In this document: in pieces, positions 34,931 through 46,140 of the stretch
Layout: every line of letters starts with the position of its first letter
Numbering within the stretch: the stretch's first letter is position 1
Assembly (NCBI GenBank): GCA_013407085.1
Contig: JACCGJ010008366.1
Location: 248,001 to 312,000, forward strand
Source: Atriophallophorus winterbourni
Lineage: Eukaryota; Platyhelminthes; Trematoda; Plagiorchiida; Microphallidae
Direction of reading: 5' to 3'
Length of the DNA: 64,000 nt
Made by a program: the position numbers and the translations under genes
The notes under the pieces: model-generated
Told to the model about the DNA's origin: nothing
Database searches by the model: none
The model's input: only the letters and a program-made list of their open reading frames with translations

Positions 34931-35095
34931 ATGGAATCCCAAACTCTAATGTTGAAGCTAATTTATCTCATCAGGTCTGGAGATGGGCTCGGTTGTCAGA
35001 GGTTATATGAGGAGCGAGCTATTAGAGCAATTTTGGAATTAAGAGATTTCCCCCCAAACCGTCTCCGCTGTGGCAACCTTGGAACCGCAGAATAG
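34931..35095 (+). CDS. Small open frame containing the dispersed block (copy 2)
   Basis: 54 codons from ATG to TAG: MESQTLMLKLIYLIRSGDG, then LYEERAIRAILELRDFPP and NRLRCGNLGTAE. It contains the copy of the block shared with 33,022. An alternative reading is an exon beginning after the acceptor-like 'ctcatcag' at ~34,975. I do not recognise the family; it may be a remnant of an uncatalogued element. Confidence 0.25.
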   Translation: MESQTLMLKLIYLIRSGDGLGCQRLYEERAIRAILELRDFPPNRLRCGNLGTAE

Positions 35096-36121
35096 TGTAA
35101 TGAATCAAAAATTACTATAAATGTTTCAGTTCAACTATAATCAGTTTTCTGGTGTAGAAATTACTAACGAACTAATCGTCTATAAATATGCTGAAGCTCA
35201 TTAAATTGTTTGATCATAAATGTTAAATTCATTACACGTATTCAAAAGATTTTTTCTTACCTTACCACTTACCGATATTTTCGTTGTATGAAAATCTTAA
35301 CCATCAGGTCCAACTTGACTTGATACGTTTATATTGAGGATGAAATCAACAAGCTGTATAACATATTGTAGAGGGATGATAACAAATGTGCCAAATGCGG
35401 TTGACTTCCGTGTACCTGTTCACTTACTTCTCACGTGATGCAATTTGAAACAAGTAACGCTTTTAACAAATCATTAGATGGCCATATAGAAGAGTTTGTA
35501 AGTATTTATAAGGATTGATCGCTCAATCGGAGAATTAACAAGGTTATTTACTTCGAAAAAATCAGGCCTTCCAATTAAAAATGTTAACATAACTGACTTT
35601 TGGAATTCGAAACATGAAAATTTTCTTTTCTTTTCTGCATATACTTTCTCTTGGCAAAGTTTTTCATTAAAATTGGTGGGCGCAAGAAACTCATCTTCAC
35701 AATGCAAAAGTTGTTGCGAGTATTTATCATACAAGAAGATTAATATTTAACAGCAATGTCAATTGCCTTCGGTTCAATACATTGTTTGGTTGATTGGCAC
35801 AAGCTTACGGCAAACCAGGCAGATCAAGTGTAAAAAATTCTATTGTGGCGGCGCGATAAGTTCGAATGTGTGAATGATGTGCAGAACATCAATATGCGAC
35901 ACAACACATGTGCCGAAAGAGTCGAAATTAACGACGACGTGTAGACTTAGCGAAGTTCAGTTGGCTTATTTACTCAGCACCGCGAGAAATCAGTCAAGCC
36001 CAATTGACAATGGTTCACCCCTAAATATTATTTGTCCGTCGCAGTGCAATGATTTATTACTGTGTGATTTCAGCTAACAACATGTGCCAGCTTTAGTAAT
36101 TTCATTTTCTTTCGCATGCAG
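35096..36121. other. Intergenic, nothing firm
   Basis: AT-rich. A weak open stretch at ~35,960-36,074 (LAYLLSTARNQSSPIDNGS) has no family match and no clear donor. Confidence 0.4.
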
Positions 36122-36241
36122 TCTAAATGCTACGCCGTAGTATATTGCAAATTTAAAATTGTGGCCAGTATCCCACACATACCCATTATCGATGAGTCCT
36201 TGAATAATACATGGTACGCCCGCATGCAGTTAAATACATTA
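36122..36241 (+). CDS. Candidate 40-codon exon, unrecognised
   Basis: A pyrimidine-rich acceptor ending in CAG at 36,121 and a GTAAGT donor at 36,242 frame exactly 40 codons in phase 0: SKCYAVVYCKFKIVASIPHI, then PIIDESLNNTWYARMQLNTL. Splice signals and amino acid composition are good. I cannot name the protein and found no partner exon. Confidence 0.35.
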
Positions 36242-37049
36242 GTAAGTTCGCTAGTAATGTGTCTCATGTACACGCCGAAAGGGAATCGTTACACTTTGTT
36301 TTGTTAACAAAGTAAGTAATGATAACTAAAGTTAAATTATCCATTAGATACAACGCTATCGAATGAAGAGTTATAGACTTCTCAATAGCTAATCGTAATA
36401 ACGACGCGTTATTAATTCAACTCCAATTTTCAGAGAACATAATACCTGATGTAATGAGTGAGTGAGTGAGTGTCGTTCTATAGAGGTTGACGTTGGCAAT
36501 GCCCTCACGATTCAGAGGCTGTTGTTGCTCGAACCGTTCCGAAACCCGAGTCATTACAGTTTTACGACTGATGTAAGCGGCCATTCCGGCGCTTCCTGCA
36601 CTTGCATGTTTGCCGAGGGTGGTTTTACACACATCTGAAAACTTGTGATAAGCACCCATCTCTAAATGACTTTGCCCCTCCAAATTCCTGGATGTATGAT
36701 TAGAAAAAAGCAACGATCGAGAGATCGTAGCAATAAAATACTTTTGGCGAAGACTTTAATAATAAGTTATCTAAAGATAGAGGCAGAACTTTTAATACGG
36801 CCCTGTTATGGATGGCATATAACAAGAGCAAAACTTTACGTTCAGTCGTGTTTATTTTGTCGTGATTTTCAAGTGCTTGCGACAAAGTTTTCTTAAAATT
36901 AATTGTATTTGACATAATGACTGGGCAATGCGTGTGCGTGGCCTTCATAGATTTATTCATAGATGGTATGCGGGTAAAAAGCTATGCTTTATCAGACCCA
37001 CAAAAATGTACATCGGGTAAGATTGCAAACAAATATCAATATATTGTTA
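36242..37049. other. Unassigned sequence with one open - strand frame
   Basis: A - strand frame at 36,417-36,713 (98 aa; contains GAYHKFSDVCKTTLGKHASA) is unusually sequence-like but has no family that I recognise. A short GAGT run lies at ~36,455-36,472. Nothing else was seen. Confidence 0.3.
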
Positions 37050-38440
37050 GAGATTATTGTCGAACGTGAAAATCATAACTTTCCATGTGGACATCTAGTG
37101 ATGTCTTTAAAAGATCAATGGTTCCAGATTGTACCACGCGAGTAGATAAATTGTTCCACAATTGCACATTGCGAACGGAAGATGCATATTTGCGGCAGTT
37201 CAACCTGCTATGCTGCTGGTGACCACGCATATGTGTCATTGGAAAGATGAAACAAATGACTGCAAGGATGATTTGTTTGATTAAGCACTGACTAAATGAA
37301 TATTAGTGCTCCTCGTTTCCCTCTGTATTGAGCTGAACGTAACATCAATAATTTAAGTCTAATTTCGTATAGAAAATTAGAAAGTCCCATGACGAATTTT
37401 GTCGTTCTGCGCTGTGGATTTTCAAATAGTTGAGTATCTTTTTTCCACTGACGATCCCATGCCTTTTATAACATATTCGATATGAGGACGAGATGTAGGT
37501 TGAAAACAATTTGCAGACAATGTTGGGGTCAAACGATGCCAGGACTTTTCTAAGGAGAACCAATTTGCTTTCAGACTTGCTGGCAGTGACAAGACATTGC
37601 ATTGAGTTTCCTTAGTCCGATTGCATAATCCCGCCTAAATCTTTTTCGGAGGAGGCGGTTTTAATAATAGTACGACCTAGATAATATTCTTTGCTCATTT
37701 TGCTGTTGAGAGACAAAAACTGCATTTTGAAGCATTCAGTGGCATTTTGTTTTCTAGGGACCAGGTGTAAATCATATCAAGATCCCGATGCATGTTCTCG
37801 TGTCGGTTGTCGGGTTTATCTTACGCTAAATCTTGGCCTTATCAGCAAAATAAGGACAGACGGCTGCACTAGAGTAGGCAAGTCATTTATATGTATTAAA
37901 AAAGAAGCGGATGGAGGACTGATCATTTTGGAACACCACAGGCAACTTTAATCGACACAGATAGTTCATTTTTGACTCTCACGTTCATCTCACGGGATAT
38001 CAACCATTCTTTAATTTATGCACGGAGTTTATCCTGTACTCCGTAGGTGATTGAAAGCTTTTGAGCAATCGATATAAATCACGTCAACAAAGTTCCTGGC
38101 ATCCAGAAGCTCAGACCAAGCACATTTTGCTAATAGCAAGTTTGTCAGGCAAGAGCGTTTTTTCCGGAGTCCATTCTGTTCCTCGGAGAATTAATTGAAA
38201 ATCTCAAAGTGATTTTGCAATTCTTCAGCTATGCTTTACATTACTTTTGATAGCATTGGTAATAAAGCTATCGGACTATAGTTTAATGGATTTTTTCTCT
38301 CGCAACTCTTGTAGATGGGACTAATCAGGGCAGTTTCCAAAGTTTCTGGCACAAAGCTCAGTTCGAACATTATCGTGAACACGTCAGACGTCGGTATTAC
38401 AAATTCTGAAGATTGATTATACAAAATCGACACAAATCGA
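37050..38440 (-). mobile_element. CR1 copy, strongly decayed
   Basis: Three - strand remnants lie in the right order: ISPIYKSCERKNPLNYSPIA (38,236-38,433), a middle part with LLRKVLASFDPNIVCKLFST (37,345-37,602), and the C-terminus SRLNCRKYASSVRNVQLWNN (37,054-37,239). Motif A and FADD are lost. Confidence 0.8.
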
Positions 38441-38499
38441 CTTTGTATAAAATAAATTTCTCAACATGTTTTTATCTCATCTTTTCATTCAATTGTAAT

Positions 38500-38775
38500 G
38501 CTATCTGTTTGCCAAATCATGTTTTTGTATAAACGGAGTTCAGTTTTGGACGTGCACTGTTCAAACGAATCACAAGATATCGGGATTTACAGTGTCCTAA
38601 TAGGTTCGGCTAAGATAATAAACTGGATCATATAGTACAGTTTTTAAACAAAACGGAAAAGAAACATCATATTTTCCCTAAATGCTGTGGTGAAAATATT
38701 GTAATTTTTGAAAATTTCTGTATACGAATAAAGCCAATTTATTCGTCATTCTTCTTCTTCTTCAAAGAATGTCTG
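38500..38775 (+). repeat. Dispersed repeat with TTC-repeat tail, copy 1
   Basis: It aligns by eye with 41,640-41,925. Shared blocks: 'tttggacgtgcact', 'gatatcgggatt', 'gtggtgaaaatattgtaa', 'tacgaataaagccaattt', then a CTT run. The AATAAA plus microsatellite end suggests the 3' end of an unidentified retroposon. Confidence 0.65.
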
Positions 38776-39162
38776 TCAAGAATGCACCTTTATGTATCCC
38801 ATGACGAAATCTAGTTTACTGATTCACATAAAATTAAAATTTCCCTTTGTGCTATCGAGCTAGATTGTGTAGAAAATTTAGAGACCATGCGCTGAATTCG
38901 ACCTATTCGGTAACTTTGACCCGAGGATCAAAGTCATTCATGTGATTTCAAAACACCTATTGGTTGTAACGTTTTATAATGAAAAATGTATCAAGAACGT
39001 AATTTCACCACAATTCGACTTAGCATATTATTCACAAAATGATTTTTTCGAGTTCATCCGTATGCAAATTTGCTAGTACTACGACACAACCACCGACGTT
39101 GGCAAGGTAATGTGTACTGAAGCGAATATGATCTTACTGAAAATGATCTATTATATGGTCAG

Positions 39163-39386
39163 TGTTAGGAGGGCACCCTTTGTTGTACAGACAGTGAAAG
39201 AACTATCGATTAATCGACCAATCGAGAATGATGATGAGTTCGAATTATGATTTTTACTCACTGTGATATTCACACATTCGGTCACTTGTGATACGCTTTG
39301 CATTCGGTGAATAGACGAGTTCTGTAACGGTTGTGTTCTCTCTGACCACACGGCTGGACCAACAGTTGCAAACCACAGATATAACA
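39163..39386 (+). repeat. Left LTR
   Basis: It starts TGTTAGGAGG and ends GATATAACA (TG...CA). It differs from the right LTR mainly in the first ~85 bases; the remaining ~130 bases are almost identical. Confidence 0.85.
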
Positions 39387-40470
39387 ACTTGGCGACTGGA
39401 GGAAAGAACCCAGCAATTCGAAATAGCAATCACAGCAGAAGAAGTGAAATCAATACTTAAGCAACAGCAACGCTAATTCGAAGAAGCTCAATCCCGTTTG
39501 ATACAGACACTTTTGAAAAATCTGAGTGTCATTTATGAAGACAAGAAGACTGACGTACAAAACCCAGTGGTGGATGCAATCATCAACAGCATCCCCGAAT
39601 TCAATTACGACCCAGAAAGCGGTTCCACCTTTGAATCTTGGTTCAAGAGATTCAAAGATATTTTTCTATCCGACCTCAACAACGCAGATGATGGTAAAAA
39701 CGAGACTGCTGCTGAGAAAACTGGGCACGCTGGAAATTGAGAAGTTTACCAACTTCATTTTGCCAAAAAGAAATTTTTGCCGAACACTCTTCTTTATTTA
39801 ACAGACGATATCTGCATGAAATTGGTCAAGGATGATTGCGATGATTTTGTGACTTATGCAGGAAAAGTCAATAAAGCGTGTGAACAGTTCAAGTTCTAGC
39901 ATCTGAATGAAGACCAATTTCGGTCACTGATATTTGTATGTGGTTTGCAATCAGAAAAGGATCAAGAGTTTCGCACAAGATTAATGTCGCGACTCGATCA
40001 AGATCCAAACATGAACATGATGTCAGTCACAACCGAATGCCAGAGATGTCTAAATTTGAAGCGCGACAATGCGCTGGTCGAACAAAACCCCTACCAGAAT
40101 GAGCCGGTGGTGTTAGACGTCAAGCACCAAAGTAGCCGGCAGAATGATTATCGTATCGATCAAGACACCAAGCTCCCATCCCAGTGTTGTCAATGTGACG
40201 AATAGCATTTTGCGCGTTACTGTCCATTCAAGAAACACCGATGCCAGTGGTGTAACAGAAAGGGGCATAACGAAATTTACTGCCGCACAAGCCATTTTAA
40301 GAAATCAGTGTTCAACGATCCCTATCATGTCTTTGCCACCTTCAAGACCCCAGAAGATGGAAATTCAGCGGAAGAAGAGCCACCTCAAAGTAATTCCGCG
40401 GAATGCAAACCAAGAAGGTGGGCCGATCGAAGACGTGTTCCAGTAACCGCTCCACAACCAAGCTTAAACG
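39387..40470 (+). pseudogene. gag of the LTR element, broken
   Basis: One main frame carries FNYDPESGSTFESWFKRFKD and then DFVTYAGKVNKACEQF. A double frameshift occurs between ~39,690 and ~39,765, where the adjacent frame reads RLLLRKLGTLEIEKFTNFIL. Stops occur at 39,738, ~39,897 and 40,203. Two zinc knuckles lie at ~40,185-40,285 (CCQCDE..HFARYC, then CQWCNRKGHNEIYC). The frame continues to the right LTR. The knuckle pattern and capsid-like part fit CsRn1-clade Ty3/gypsy gag proteins of flatworms. Confidence 0.8.
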
Positions 40471-40476
40471 GGGAGG

Positions 40477-40700
40477 GGTTAGGAGGGCGCCATCTGTTCT
40501 ACAGACAGTGAACGAACTATTGATTAATTGACCAATCGAGATCGATGGTGAGTTCGAATTATGATTTTTACTCACTGTGATATTCACACATTCGGTCACT
40601 TGTGATACGCTTTGCATTCGGTGAATAGACGAGTTCTGTAACGGTTGTGTTCTCTCTGACCACACGGCTGGGCCAACAGTAGAAAACCGCAGATATAACA
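40477..40700 (+). repeat. Right LTR
   Basis: The same 224-bp length as the left LTR. It starts GGTTAGGAGG (T-to-G at the first base) and ends AGATATAACA. Confidence 0.85.
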
Positions 40701-40832
40701 ATCCGTTAAAATAAAGGCAGGTCACAAGTTCGATAAAACAAGTTTTGTAAAACAGAAGCGAAAAATCTTTCCATTGACAATATGATTTGAAGACACTGTA
40801 TAAATCGTAATTTCCCACCTAGGGTGGGAAAT

Positions 40833-41012
40833 AATCTGCTCTCGGCTGCTGAACGTACATCACATTATCTGCTTGAAAATGTTACTGAACGTCCGAGTTC
40901 CACTTATTGCGATGGAGTAGAAATTGTTCTCTGCGAATCAAACTACTTAGTCCAATGAAATACGACACAGCTTGTGATACACCTTCCTGTCGGTCATAGA
41001 TCGTAGGATGCC
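40833..41012 (+). mobile_element. LINE-X 3' fragment (copy 4)
   Basis: It matches 31,553-31,745: 'ctcggctgctgaacg', then the decayed zinc-motif region ('gagtagaaattgttc', 'gaatcaaactacttagtc') and 'tcggtcatagatcgtagg'. It begins ~130 bases right of the LTR element. Confidence 0.55.
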
Positions 41013-41589
41013 GACAACAATAAGCAATGTTATGAAGTCCTGATGATATTCGCGTTCAAATCCTTCAGAAATGAGCAACTTGACTTATGTTTATTAAATT
41101 GATAATCGCTTAAATTGGTTTGACACTTTTGAAATCTATAAGCCAAGCACTCACACTAAAACAGACCATGACCTCATCTTCTATAACACTTGAAGCACTT
41201 TTATGTCGTGTTAAGTCATGAGCTTTTTCATTACAAGTACAGTATTGACAAATAAGTTTTAACAATCGGACGAACTACCTTCGCTAAAAGATTCCATTCC
41301 ATATAGAGCAGCCTTGTTTATGTGTTTCCGGTATACTGTAGAACCTAGACGTCTAAATAGACTTGGGCAAATGTTTACCCACTTCTATTCACAAGAATCC
41401 TCTCAACACTACGTAACCAGCTGGAGGCAGCCGTTTTTCAGTTATTCAGGATCTTTCTCCATTTTCTCTTTTCTACTTATTCCTACAAATTTACAGTTAT
41501 GTTAATAATAAACTTCGATATATAGACCTTATTGAGAATTTCTGCTACACTACCTATGTCGAATTTCGCGAATAATATAAATGTTATCC

Positions 41590-41925
41590 TTCAAATCGGC
41601 CGTGCATACAATTAATTTCTCCAAGGGTAAAATGTATCAAATATTTTCGGATCAACTGAGGTCAAATTTGGACGTGCACTTTAGAACGAAGTACGAGATA
41701 CCGGGACTTGCAGTGAAACGTTTGACTCAAAAACTTTTGCTAGTAAACTGGATCGTATGTCAATCAATTAAGACGGACAAGAAAAATCGTTCAGTCGACA
41801 AATTGTAACTCGATGTCGGGACATGTTTATCATTTTTTAAATTTGTGGTGAAATTATTGTAACAGCTGAAAATTCGTGTGTACGAATAAAGTCAATTTCT
41901 TCTTCTTCTTCTTCTTCAATGCTCT
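41590..41925 (+). repeat. Dispersed repeat with TTC-repeat tail, copy 2
   Basis: Partner of 38,500-38,775. It ends 'acgaataaagtcaattt' plus about eight CTT units (41,899-41,922). A 75-codon frame at 41,581 (SDQLRSNLDVHFRTKYEIPG) lies inside it and may be a remnant of its protein. Confidence 0.65.
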
Positions 41926-42434
41926 TGGATTTCGTGTGTCATTTTTGGGTTCTCATCCCCTCTAACTGAAAACACTGACGAAACACGTTCGTACTGTCTC
42001 AAGATGGATATTTATAATCGCGACTGTGTTGCTTTCAACCGAAGTAGTTTTCTTTAGTGTTTATTGCTTTCTTGTTTATTGCAATTTTAACCCACTCTCC
42101 AACACACTTTGATTGGGCTACCATCGGTTCTACATTGTTATCGCCATTACTTGCAATTAAAGTATGCCAGAATGGTGACTTTCATTTTACTGAAAATTCA
42201 CCTGAGAACTTATTTGTGGGATAGTTATTGCACAGTTGTTTGAGAAGTTCATTATAGTTGTTGCAATGATGGATCTGATTATTTTCCAGGAGTTTTTCTC
42301 TGATATCTGCGGTACTCGCATATAAATTTACATACATTGCAATTATCGATTAAAAGACTGAATAAGTTAATTAATTAATAAAAGCTTTGAAAGTGGATTT
42401 CAATTATAACAATGTTTGCCACTGTTCCACTCAT

Positions 42435-42640
42435 TCAAGGCTCACGAAAACTAACCTTACTGTTTCCACCTGATGACGACAAACAGCCGAAAACCGCTTG
42501 TGGAATTTAAGTGTATCGGATGTGAGCAACACAACACATTGGTCATCCATGAGCTCCTCGAGCGCATGATCCCGAATCACTATCTGATTCTGTGTTTGAA
42601 CATTAAGCTTCGATTTACGAACCCCATTGAACAATGGTAC
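42435..42640 (+). repeat. Solo family-A hammerhead unit, sense
   Basis: Core CTGATGA at 42,470-42,476, a stem II region around loop AAACA, then GAAAACCGC and CTTGTGGAA. Stem I is a perfect 6 bp (TTCCAC with GTGGAA). It continues with the family-A sequence containing 'gatcccgaatcactatctgattctgtg'. An extra A and a changed stem III make activity uncertain. It lies upstream of the first carboxypeptidase exon found. Confidence 0.65.
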
Positions 42641-43719
42641 TTAAGTAATTAGATGGTTCCTTGTGATTCCATATGCGTAAATCATGTGTAACGTTTTACT
42701 AAGTGCATTAGCAATGAGCAATGATCATGAGCTTTCTAACGATATGCATGACACAGAGCAAGAAGCGCCGAAAATATTGAGGACGACGATCGCGAACTCG
42801 TAATATTTCGTGTTTCGGATTGATTGCATTCGAACGGTTCGAGCAAAAACATCTTCGGAAGTATATAAAGATTGTCAACGTCAGCCGCATTCGAACGCTA
42901 TGCAAGTTGTCAATGTCCATCAAACGATCATTGCATGGCAGAGGCTTGAAGTGTACCGACAGACAAATCAGGTCGAAGTGACATCCGGGACAGAAAACTT
43001 GAGGATCACTGTTGTGATTGTTTGTTTGCTTATATAAGATAGTCATGTGTTTTGTTATTTATCTTGTGCGTAATAAAAGCTGCTGACTAATCGGCTTCTC
43101 TTGTGTTGTGGGATACCTGGATGAACGTGATTGGCGTTGGACAGGTTGACCTCAGTAATGAATCCAGGAACGATCGATGTGGTCATATGTGCGTCACATG
43201 CCGCGTTGACCTGTGAGGATCCGACGCTACAATATAGCCATAAACCCGTTTTAATATACGATGTGGGCATAACATTATATTTATTTGGTTTCAAACAATC
43301 AACACACAAACCTACTACATGTGAACAAAATATTTATAATTTGCACATCATGGGTCTACAATTACCCTCTTTATTTGGTTCACCTTAGTTTCATTATAAT
43401 TAAATGTCACTTGCAAAATGAATTAATTTCTGATATTGAAAATAAGTAAGATCAATAGTTGACGTGCACAGCCGACATAATAAAGCGTATTTTTTTGCAA
43501 AACTGCTTCATTAATAAAAGTCAAAAAATGAATGGATAATATGCTGATGATGGGCCAAATTTAGCTGTTTACTTTGGCAGAATATGTGAGTCTCCATTAA
43601 AACGCCTAAATAACAACCTTTCATCGTTATGATTGCCACTGAAAATTTTTTTAAGCATTAATATTCGATATTTTGACGGAATATGAAACACTTATTTCTA
43701 TATTTGTTAATATTTTCAG
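42641..43719. other. Upstream of or within the carboxypeptidase gene, nothing recognised
   Basis: I looked for a signal-peptide exon and found none that I can support. Small open frames at 43,131-43,388 and 42,810-43,037 have no family. Confidence 0.4.
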
Positions 43720-43795
43720 TTACAAACTGTTCAATATTTGGCCTCAAAACGAAGACATCAAATCTCAACTGTTAAACCTGATGCGCGTTCGCCCG
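43720..43795 (+). CDS. Zinc carboxypeptidase (M14), propeptide exon
   Basis: Acceptor TTTTCAG at 43,713-43,719; donor GTGAGT at 43,796. After one base completing a split codon it reads YKLFNIWPQNEDIKSQLLNL, then MRVRP. This is the start of an M14 propeptide, the segment that keeps digestive-type carboxypeptidases inactive until cleaved. The 5' exon with signal peptide was not found; it must end with two bases of the split codon. The phase at the 3' end is 0, matching the next exon. Confidence 0.75.
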
Positions 43796-43864
43796 GTGAG
43801 TCATGAAGTAACAGAAATATGCATATGAAATAAGTATAGCGTTGTTTACAATTTAACCAATGTT

Positions 43865-43985
43865 TCAAGGTTCACGGAACGTAAGCTTACTGCATCCACC
43901 TAATGACGGAAAAACAGCCAGAAACCGGTTGTGGAGTGTGTGCTGGGGATGTGAGCACCACTATACATTGTAAATATCAACGTAA
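43865..43985 (+). repeat. Solo family-A hammerhead, sense, in a carboxypeptidase intron
   Basis: Core CTAATGA at 43,900-43,906 (one substitution), CGGA, AAACA, GCCA, GAAAC at 43,921-43,925, CGGTT, then GTGGA pairing perfectly with TCCAC (5-bp stem I). Apart from the core substitution and one stem II mismatch, this is one of the better copies. It lies ~70 bases downstream of the 43,795 donor, in the orientation of the gene. Confidence 0.65.
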
Positions 43986-44340
43986 GGTAAATGTCTGAAA
44001 TCGGATAATAATGAAAATAAAGCTCAAAGCAGGCTGCTTTATCCAATATTCCGATATTTAGCAAAAAACTTTTACTAGTAATATATAAAATAACACATAA
44101 TACATAATTGCTTGTAATTAGTTGGGAACATGTTTTTAAGTTACCTCCAAATTCGCGGTTTGAAATTCAACTTCTTATTCTGAATTTGTTCATTTATATA
44201 CACGTACATGTAAAGATGTTCGATGAAACATCTGGAAAATGCTATTTTAGTAATAAAAAATCTATTTTATTGAATACACTAGCATAGAGTTGTAAAGTTT
44301 GTGTCAATCCCTAAAATTACTGCATTCTTTATGCTCCCAG

Positions 44341-44483
44341 GATTTCTACGATCTTTGGAAGTTGCACAGAGGCCTCGTTTCATCAATGAGTGTATCCGTG
44401 GCTCCCGCGGGTTTGGATGAGTTGAGCTCATTTCTTCACCATTATAACACAACTCATGAAATAACAATCCCCGATATAATGGA
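44341..44483 (+). CDS. Zinc carboxypeptidase (M14), second propeptide exon
   Basis: Acceptor TGCTCCCAG ends at 44,340; donor GTGAGC is at 44,484. 47 codons plus two bases: DFYDLWKLHRGLVSSMSVSV, then APAGLDELSSFLHHYN and ITIPDIM. This is the typical M14 propeptide pattern (DFW, V-x-VAP, L..FL, and I-x-x-x-I-x-D-I/V). It enters in phase 0 from 43,795 and leaves in phase 2 for 44,766. Confidence 0.85.
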
Positions 44484-44765
44484 GTGAGCGTTCTACATTC
44501 TATATTCGGTTCATTATCGAAACCCATTTCTCCAATATGACCACACTTTTTGACGTTGATATTTAAATCAAAAATCAAAATGTATATGATAAGTGAAGTG
44601 TATTTTTATGTGTAGCAATAAGGAAAATTTATCATCCTAGGATTACATAACGGTGAATTCGCATTTTCAAGAATAAAAATTAAATCTGCTTTATAACTCT
44701 TCCTCAAATTGTATTGTGCCGGTGATAGAAAGAACTCAATTATATAAACCGAAATTTATTTCCAG

Positions 44766-44868
44766 AGCTGTAAACGTGGAAAAGAAGTGGCATGATCTGA
44801 TGAGAAGGAGAAGGATGCAGAGAACAATGTGGAAGAGTGTGCACGATTCTTACAGGACTGTTGATGAG
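44766..44868 (+). CDS. Zinc carboxypeptidase (M14), linker/activation exon
   Basis: Acceptor TTTCCAG ends at 44,765; donor GTGAGG is at 44,869. The first base completes a Glu codon; then AVNVEKKWHDLMRRRRMQRT, followed by MWKSVHDSYRTVDE. The RRRR cluster is a likely activation-cleavage site between propeptide and enzyme. HDSYRTVDE corresponds to the 'YH(S/T)L-E-I' entry of the catalytic domain. It exits in phase 0. The next exon is 6.4 kb away. Confidence 0.82.
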
Positions 44869-45667
44869 GTGAGGAATTCGGACAGTTATACATAAGTACA
44901 CTTTGATGATCCAGTAATCTTATTTTAGCTCAGGTTGTGCCGTGAATGCATCAAAGTTCCGAGAGACAAATTTTAATTACACACATTTGCTGGTTTGTTG
45001 CGGTGTAAGTTTAATTAGGTTGGTCGTCAGGTACATAAATATTCATGAGGCATAAACACACATAGTTATATATAGAGAGAGTTTGCTTTACATTAAACAT
45101 CATTGTGCTTAAACTCATTTGTTTTATATAAATTTACATGAATAAGAGTGGTGAGTGATGGGTTCAAACGATATATCCACATTACAACTATAACAAATAA
45201 TGACTAAATAGCTATTTTCTCCCCAGGTTTTTGTCCATGCGTCCATGATTTGTTTGTCTTAAACTGAAGAAGAAATCGTGAACAAAGTCTAAAAGTGAAG
45301 CCCAACGTTATATATATATATATATATATATGACTATTCAAGATTTAGGAATTTAAGATATAAATTTTTATAACTGTACAACAGCATAGGTTATTCGTAT
45401 AATTATCAAAAATATAAAAATGGAATCGTTGGGAAGATCAACAGATTTTGTTGGTAAAATTAATGTTATATATTGCTTCAATGATGAAAAAGATTCGTTC
45501 GTTTTAATATCATGCAAAGTTGCATTGTTTTTGTTGTTGGCCTCCTTCGGTCGTTGTCCACCTCTCTGAAAACGTGACACCAGCGTTGTCACGCCATTTT
45601 TTGGATGAGCTAATTTAACGCATCACATGATGTTTTTAATTGCTCTTGGTTCACATCATTTTGTCTC
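44869..45667. other. Carboxypeptidase intron, microsatellite only
   Basis: Intronic sequence with a TA dinucleotide run at 45,309-45,331. Nothing else recognised. Confidence 0.5.
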
Positions 45668-45702
45668 CATCTGATGAGTGCTAACAGGAAGTAAACAATT
45701 AA
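45668..45702 (+). repeat. Half family-B hammerhead, sense, cut by a CR1 end
   Basis: CTGATGAGTGC is intact at ~45,673, followed by TAACAGGAAGTAAAC (a degraded stem II and GAAAC). The similarity stops at ~45,698, where a CR1-type ATTCAAG repeat begins. Confidence 0.5.
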
Positions 45703-46140
45703 TGATTCAAGATTCAAGATTTATTGTCGAAAAAGCAAGTGACTTTACAATAACCATAGGGTGGAACTATAGGTTCAAATGTATATATATATATATGTTT
45801 ATGCTGAAATTGGTTTTGAAGTGGTGTGAGCTTTAAAAACGATGACAGTATGTCTTCGCTTAAAAAAGACAGACGTGAGAGCATAAAATCGACTATAATC
45901 AGCAGTTGAGCAGTTCGATGGCCTGAATTGTATTATACAGACTCCAACAATTTTTTCGAGAATTTTGGTGTCGTGTAAAGTCAAGCCGGGAAAGCACTTC
46001 ACACACTGTATATAATGAAGCCCGTCGTATATTTGGTCTACTAAAAAAATCATGGGTTTCACGCTCCAAACAGTATTCCGAATGCTAAATACGTACGTGC
46101 AACCTTTTATGGGTTATTCATTTCGCGCTGAATTCCCCCT
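45703..46140. mobile_element. CR1 remnants: 3' end (-) and RT fragment (+)
   Basis: 45,703-45,725 has the ATTCAAG-type terminal repeat of a CR1 in - orientation. 46,020-46,130 on the + strand reads RRIFGLLKKS, then after a frameshift FRMLNTYVQPFMGYSFRAE, which matches the CR1 RT C-terminal block (FGRFS..IPRILNTYI). A TA run lies at ~45,781-45,796 between them. Confidence 0.55.

Larger units (their letters stand above)
39163..40700 (+). mobile_element. Gag-only LTR retroelement (CsRn1-like)
   Basis: Two direct repeats of 224 bp bound 1,090 bases that hold only a gag gene. The right LTR is preceded by a purine-rich tract (GGGGAGGGG at ~40,470-40,478). A primer-site candidate, TGGCGACTGGAGG, starts ~3-4 bases after the left LTR. 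No protease, RT, RNase H or integrase is present, so it depends on a partner or derives by deletion. Flanking bases show no clear target duplication. Confidence 0.85.

Noticed and set aside
40342..40818. 158-aa - strand frame over the right LTR
   Set aside because: It is antisense to gag and the LTR, and its near copy at the left LTR shows that it comes from the repeat.
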